Positions 6,296 to 8,551 of a stretch of 8,551 nucleotides of DNA are shown here, piece by piece (positions within the stretch are counted from its first letter, which is position 1; each line of letters begins with the position of its first letter). The notes under the pieces were generated by a model, which saw only the letters and a list, made by a program, of their open reading frames with translations, had not been told where the DNA came from and made no database searches. Source of the stretch: Alphaproteobacteria bacterium (GTDB lineage Bacteria > Pseudomonadota > Alphaproteobacteria > Paracaedibacterales > JAKBAR01). Both the position numbers and the translations under genes were made by a program. The DNA is taken from assembly GCA_019745755.1 (NCBI GenBank), contig JAIESS010000116.1:1-8551 (forward strand), given 5' to 3'.

Positions 6296-7639
6296 TTATT
6301 GAAAGTGTCTTTTTACAAGCTCTTCAACGTTTTCCATGGTCCGTTCGACAATCTCAAAACTGAGATGGCTTCCCGCAAAATAGAGTCCAGAGTCACCTTG
6401 AAGGCTTTCCATTTTTGAATAATATCCGTCTGCAATAGCTTTAAATGTAGGGTGAGGATAATAATCATCAAAAGCTTTAAAGGAGTGAATGGTTATATTG
6501 TTGTCATTAAAATGTTTATGAGTATAATCTTTAAGCGCTGTACGCATGGCCATTTCATCCTTTTTCTGACCATACGCATAACCAATATAAATATTTTTAT
6601 CGGGGAATTTACGTCCAATCATGATGGGATCAAAGGACTTTGTTGACGTTTTTTCCACAATCAGATCGTTGGGCAAAGGTAATTGTGTTTCAAAAATGAT
6701 AGTGCCATACGGGCTTGTGACAAGGCTTTGGCGTAGCTCATCCATAAGCTTTTGTTTTTTCGGAGAATTATAAAGAATCTCAACATTTGATGGCGGAGCA
6801 CACAAAATTACCTTCTCTGACAAAAGTATATCGCCCCCCTCGAACGTAATGATGGCATGCCCTATTGTATCGCGCGCTCGTAAATCAATTTGCTGAACGC
6901 GCTTATTTGTTAATGTTTTTACATTAGCGTTTTCAGCCATCCCCTGAACAAGTCCTTGGTACCCCTCTTTTATAAGGTTGATAGACGTAGGAACAGTGGT
7001 GCTGATTAAGGGAAGCGCATGAAAAATACTATATCCAATCTGACTCCCTGGAACGATGGAAAAAGCATGAAACATGGGGATGGTATTAAGCTCCCCATAA
7101 CCATATGCTTTGAGAACAACATCAAAAACAGGGGTCATTGCTTCCATGGCATGTTGATGGAGATAGTCTTCAACAGATACTTGTACTTCGGGATATTTCT
7201 CCACCTCCCAAGGCTTTGCTGTTAAGTTGCCATAATACCACGCATGATAAGCATATTTCGCGTAATCTTTTGCAAATTTAGGCGCGCCATATGTATTATT
7301 GATAGTCTCAATAAGCGTCGATCCATCGCGCGCATAGGGGTTGGGGTTTGGAATAAGTGTTAGGCCGAGTTTATCCACCATAGAGCGCACACGGTGGTAA
7401 TAGGCAGGCACCTGTATGGCGCCATGATCAAAGGCACGATCGTCCACCACTGCCGAAAGACATTTTCCACACGGTGCTTTTTCCTTTGTAATTAAAAGGG
7501 GGCGTTGATGCTTTAGAAGATGACTCGCATAGGATCCCGCCACACCTCCTCCAACAATAGATAACTTTTCCCGAAGACAGTTTGCAGCCATCAAATGGGT
7601 TGAAAAAATAATCATAGTAAAAAATACAAAAATTCTCAT
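6296..7639 (-). CDS. Exported FAD-dependent oxidoreductase, flavin amine oxidase-like
   Basis: A 447-residue protein with a Sec-type signal peptide (MRIFVFF, hydrophobic to about residue 17, then MAANC with likely cleavage after A18 or A19). It is followed at once by a Rossmann FAD-binding motif, IVGGGVAGSYAS (28-39). FDHGAIQV (70-77) matches the FDxGA segment of amine oxidase and protoporphyrinogen-oxidase-like flavoenzymes. The C-terminal GLYFAGSHLSFEIVERTMEN (418-437) is the second FAD-contacting motif of this superfamily. The usual GGR-T segment after the second beta strand is replaced by CGKCLSA, with C57 and C60 as a CxxC. Length is normal for the family. The substrate cannot be told. 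There is no twin-arginine motif, which is odd for an exported cofactor enzyme. The start has only a weak AGG upstream. It is transcribed divergently from the PAS sensor gene. Confidence 0.88.
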   Translation of the reverse strand: MRIFVFFTMIIFSTHLMAANCLREKLSIVGGGVAGSYASHLLKHQRPLLITKEKAPCGKCLSAVVDDRAFDHGAIQVPAYYHRVRSMVDKLGLTLIPNPNPYARDGSTLIETINNTYGAPKFAKDYAKYAYHAWYYGNLTAKPWEVEKYPEVQVSVEDYLHQHAMEAMTPVFDVVLKAYGYGELNTIPMFHAFSIVPGSQIGYSIFHALPLISTTVPTSINLIKEGYQGLVQGMAENANVKTLTNKRVQQIDLRARDTIGHAIITFEGGDILLSEKVILCAPPSNVEILYNSPKKQKLMDELRQSLVTSPYGTIIFETQLPLPNDLIVEKTSTKSFDPIMIGRKFPDKNIYIGYAYGQKKDEMAMRTALKDYTHKHFNDNNITIHSFKAFDDYYPHPTFKAIADGYYSKMESLQGDSGLYFAGSHLSFEIVERTMENVEELVKRHFQ

Positions 7640-7687
7640 TTTTAAAATACCTATTTAAATAATACTAAGTAAATATATAAACAAAAA

Positions 7688-7697
7688 TTGTTAACAA
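7688..7697. promoter_or_regulatory. Perfect palindrome TTGTTAACAA in a divergent promoter region
   Basis: A ten-base perfect palindrome in the 165-base spacer between the oxidoreductase gene (-) and the PAS sensor gene (+). A wider ATTGTT (7687-7692) and AACAAT (7704-7709) pair overlaps it. TTAA-N7-TAAA at 7691-7705 is one base off the CtrA consensus TTAA-N7-TTAA. In such AT-rich sequence these may be chance. The rest of the spacer is A/T-rich with no promoter I would commit to. Confidence 0.3.
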
Positions 7698-7804
7698 CTT
7701 GTAAACAATCAATAAAATTGAGTGTGTGCATTTTTTCTAGCATCTACAAGGAAATTAGGGCATCTTAAAGAATAACAATCTGTTTAACGTGTGCAAAAAA
7801 GTCC

Positions 7805-8551
7805 ATGGGAGTTATCGCAAAACTTGTAGGTCTCATTGGTATTTTGCTGTTTGTCTGCGCTTTTGCCCTTCTTTCCATTTCTGTTTCAACCCCCCTTCAG
7901 TTTGTGGCTCTTGGCGTTTTATGCTTTCTTGTACTTGTTCTCGCTGTTCTTGTGGTGAGAAAGGGCCAAGATAAAAAAAGCATGTACTACCCCCATGCTT
8001 TTCATCAGATGGGAAGTTTGTGTGAGGTCAATCTTTTTGATCCAAAAGGCCAGGTTCTCCTGAGCACAAAGGGGCCGGCCTATCTTAATCTGTCGGATTT
8101 TGCGCGCAAACTTTTTCAAAAAATACAGCCCAGCGAAGCATCCGCCAAACTCCAAGAAGCGCTGGAAACTCAGCAATATTGCGATGTTCTCGTAAGCGGT
8201 GGTGGCAACGGCCTTGGGCAATTTGAAAAATGGTGGTTTGTCCGCGTTATCCCTCAACCAAAATTTCTTAGTGTTGTCCTCGTTGACGTGAGTCAACCTG
8301 TGGGTAATTTTAACCAATTACAACAAAGCTATAATGCCCTTGAGAAATTTATCGATAGCGCCCCTTTTGGTCTCTATTACACAAGTCGAAGTGGTCACCT
8401 TGTAGGACTTAATGCAACGCTTGCTAATTGGTTTGGGAAGCTCAAGGAAGAAATCATTGGCAAACGCCTCAGTGAAATTCTCAATCAAAGCGATGATAAT
8501 TGGGTCACTCTCCACACCGACCCGCCTCTTAAACTTTATCATATTTTGAGC
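7805..8551 (+). CDS. Membrane-anchored PAS sensor protein, probably CckA-like histidine kinase (3'-truncated)
   Basis: The frame is open from ATG 7805 to the right edge, giving 249 residues with no stop. The upstream in-frame stop is TAA 7766-7768 and no other start codon lies between, so the ATG is well fixed, though it lacks a Shine-Dalgarno sequence. Two transmembrane helices (about residues 7-27 and 33-51) are separated by a very short loop and followed by a basic RKGQDKK, placing the rest in the cytoplasm. Residues 62-170 look like a degenerate PAS-like domain. Residues 179-249 begin a PAS domain: FIDSAPFGLYYTSRSGHLV, then LNATLANWFG and EEIIGKRLSEIL. Two N-terminal helices plus tandem PAS domains match CckA, the kinase/phosphatase feeding the CtrA cell-cycle pathway in Alphaproteobacteria. 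The kinase and receiver domains would lie outside the window, so another PAS kinase or a cyclic-di-GMP enzyme is possible. Confidence 0.85.
   Translation, partial: MGVIAKLVGLIGILLFVCAFALLSISVSTPLQFVALGVLCFLVLVLAVLVVRKGQDKKSMYYPHAFHQMGSLCEVNLFDPKGQVLLSTKGPAYLNLSDFARKLFQKIQPSEASAKLQEALETQQYCDVLVSGGGNGLGQFEKWWFVRVIPQPKFLSVVLVDVSQPVGNFNQLQQSYNALEKFIDSAPFGLYYTSRSGHLVGLNATLANWFGKLKEEIIGKRLSEILNQSDDNWVTLHTDPPLKLYHILS

Noticed and set aside
6646..7472. DnaA-box-like sequences (TTTTCCACA, TTATCCACC)
   Set aside because: They are scattered inside the oxidoreductase coding region with mismatches and no AT-rich unwinding element; there is no origin here.
7577..7585. Cys21 of the oxidoreductase as a lipoprotein site
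   Set aside because: The residues before C21 are M-A-A-N; Asn at -1 does not fit the lipobox, so ordinary signal peptidase I cleavage is more likely.
7789..7974. Plus-strand frame of 61 codons, rich in Cys
   Set aside because: It is out of frame with, and overlapped by, the sensor gene starting at 7805.
7919..8542. Two abutting minus-strand open frames of 132 and 74 codons
   Set aside because: They lie opposite the two-TM/PAS sensor protein, which has recognisable helices and a PAS motif in a frame with no stop for 249 codons.

Overview
The window (roughly 40% GC by eye, with much more AT-rich spacers) looks like chromosome from an alphaproteobacterium. The clues are the GTP cyclohydrolase I sequence, a YejA-type periplasmic binding protein, and a two-TM/PAS sensor protein at the right edge that resembles the start of CckA, the cell-cycle kinase of Alphaproteobacteria. 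Several exported proteins of unknown family, one with eukaryote-like motifs, fit a host-associated lineage such as the Holosporales or Rickettsiales. That placement is inference; there is no rRNA or other decisive marker.

Layout, left to right. (1) 3-1280 (+): 3' part of a gene of unknown function whose start lies outside the window. (2) 1281-1537: spacer with at best a small uncertain ORF. (3) 1538-2101 (+): folE, GTP cyclohydrolase I. (4) 2096-4000 (-): exported substrate-binding protein of the peptide ABC transporter family, meeting folE tail to tail so that the two stop codons form the palindrome TCATGA. (5) 4001-4172: divergent promoter region. (6) 4173-4727 (+): small exported Cys-containing protein. 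(7) 4713-6068 (-): 451-aa exported protein, overlapping the previous gene tail to tail by 15 bp. It carries TP-x-K/R motifs, a bipartite-NLS-like basic patch, a YEWHH motif and a nine-C homopolymer near its 3' end. (8) 6069-6295: AT-rich promoter region plus a terminator-like hairpin. (9) 6296-7639 (-): exported FAD-dependent amine-oxidase-like protein. (10) 7640-7804: divergent AT-rich spacer with a perfect palindrome. (11) 7805-8551 (+): N-terminal 249 residues of a membrane-anchored PAS sensor protein, running off the window.

No operon is evident: nearly every gene is in convergent or divergent orientation to its neighbours. Four consecutive genes (2096-7639) encode proteins with Sec-type signal peptides, and none has a strong Shine-Dalgarno sequence. 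Three of them have recognisable -35/-10 pairs about 32-42 bases upstream of the start codon. The most interesting locus is the convergent pair at 4173-6068, a candidate host-directed secreted protein with a possible phase-variable tail. No tRNA, rRNA, CRISPR array, insertion sequence or replication origin was seen.
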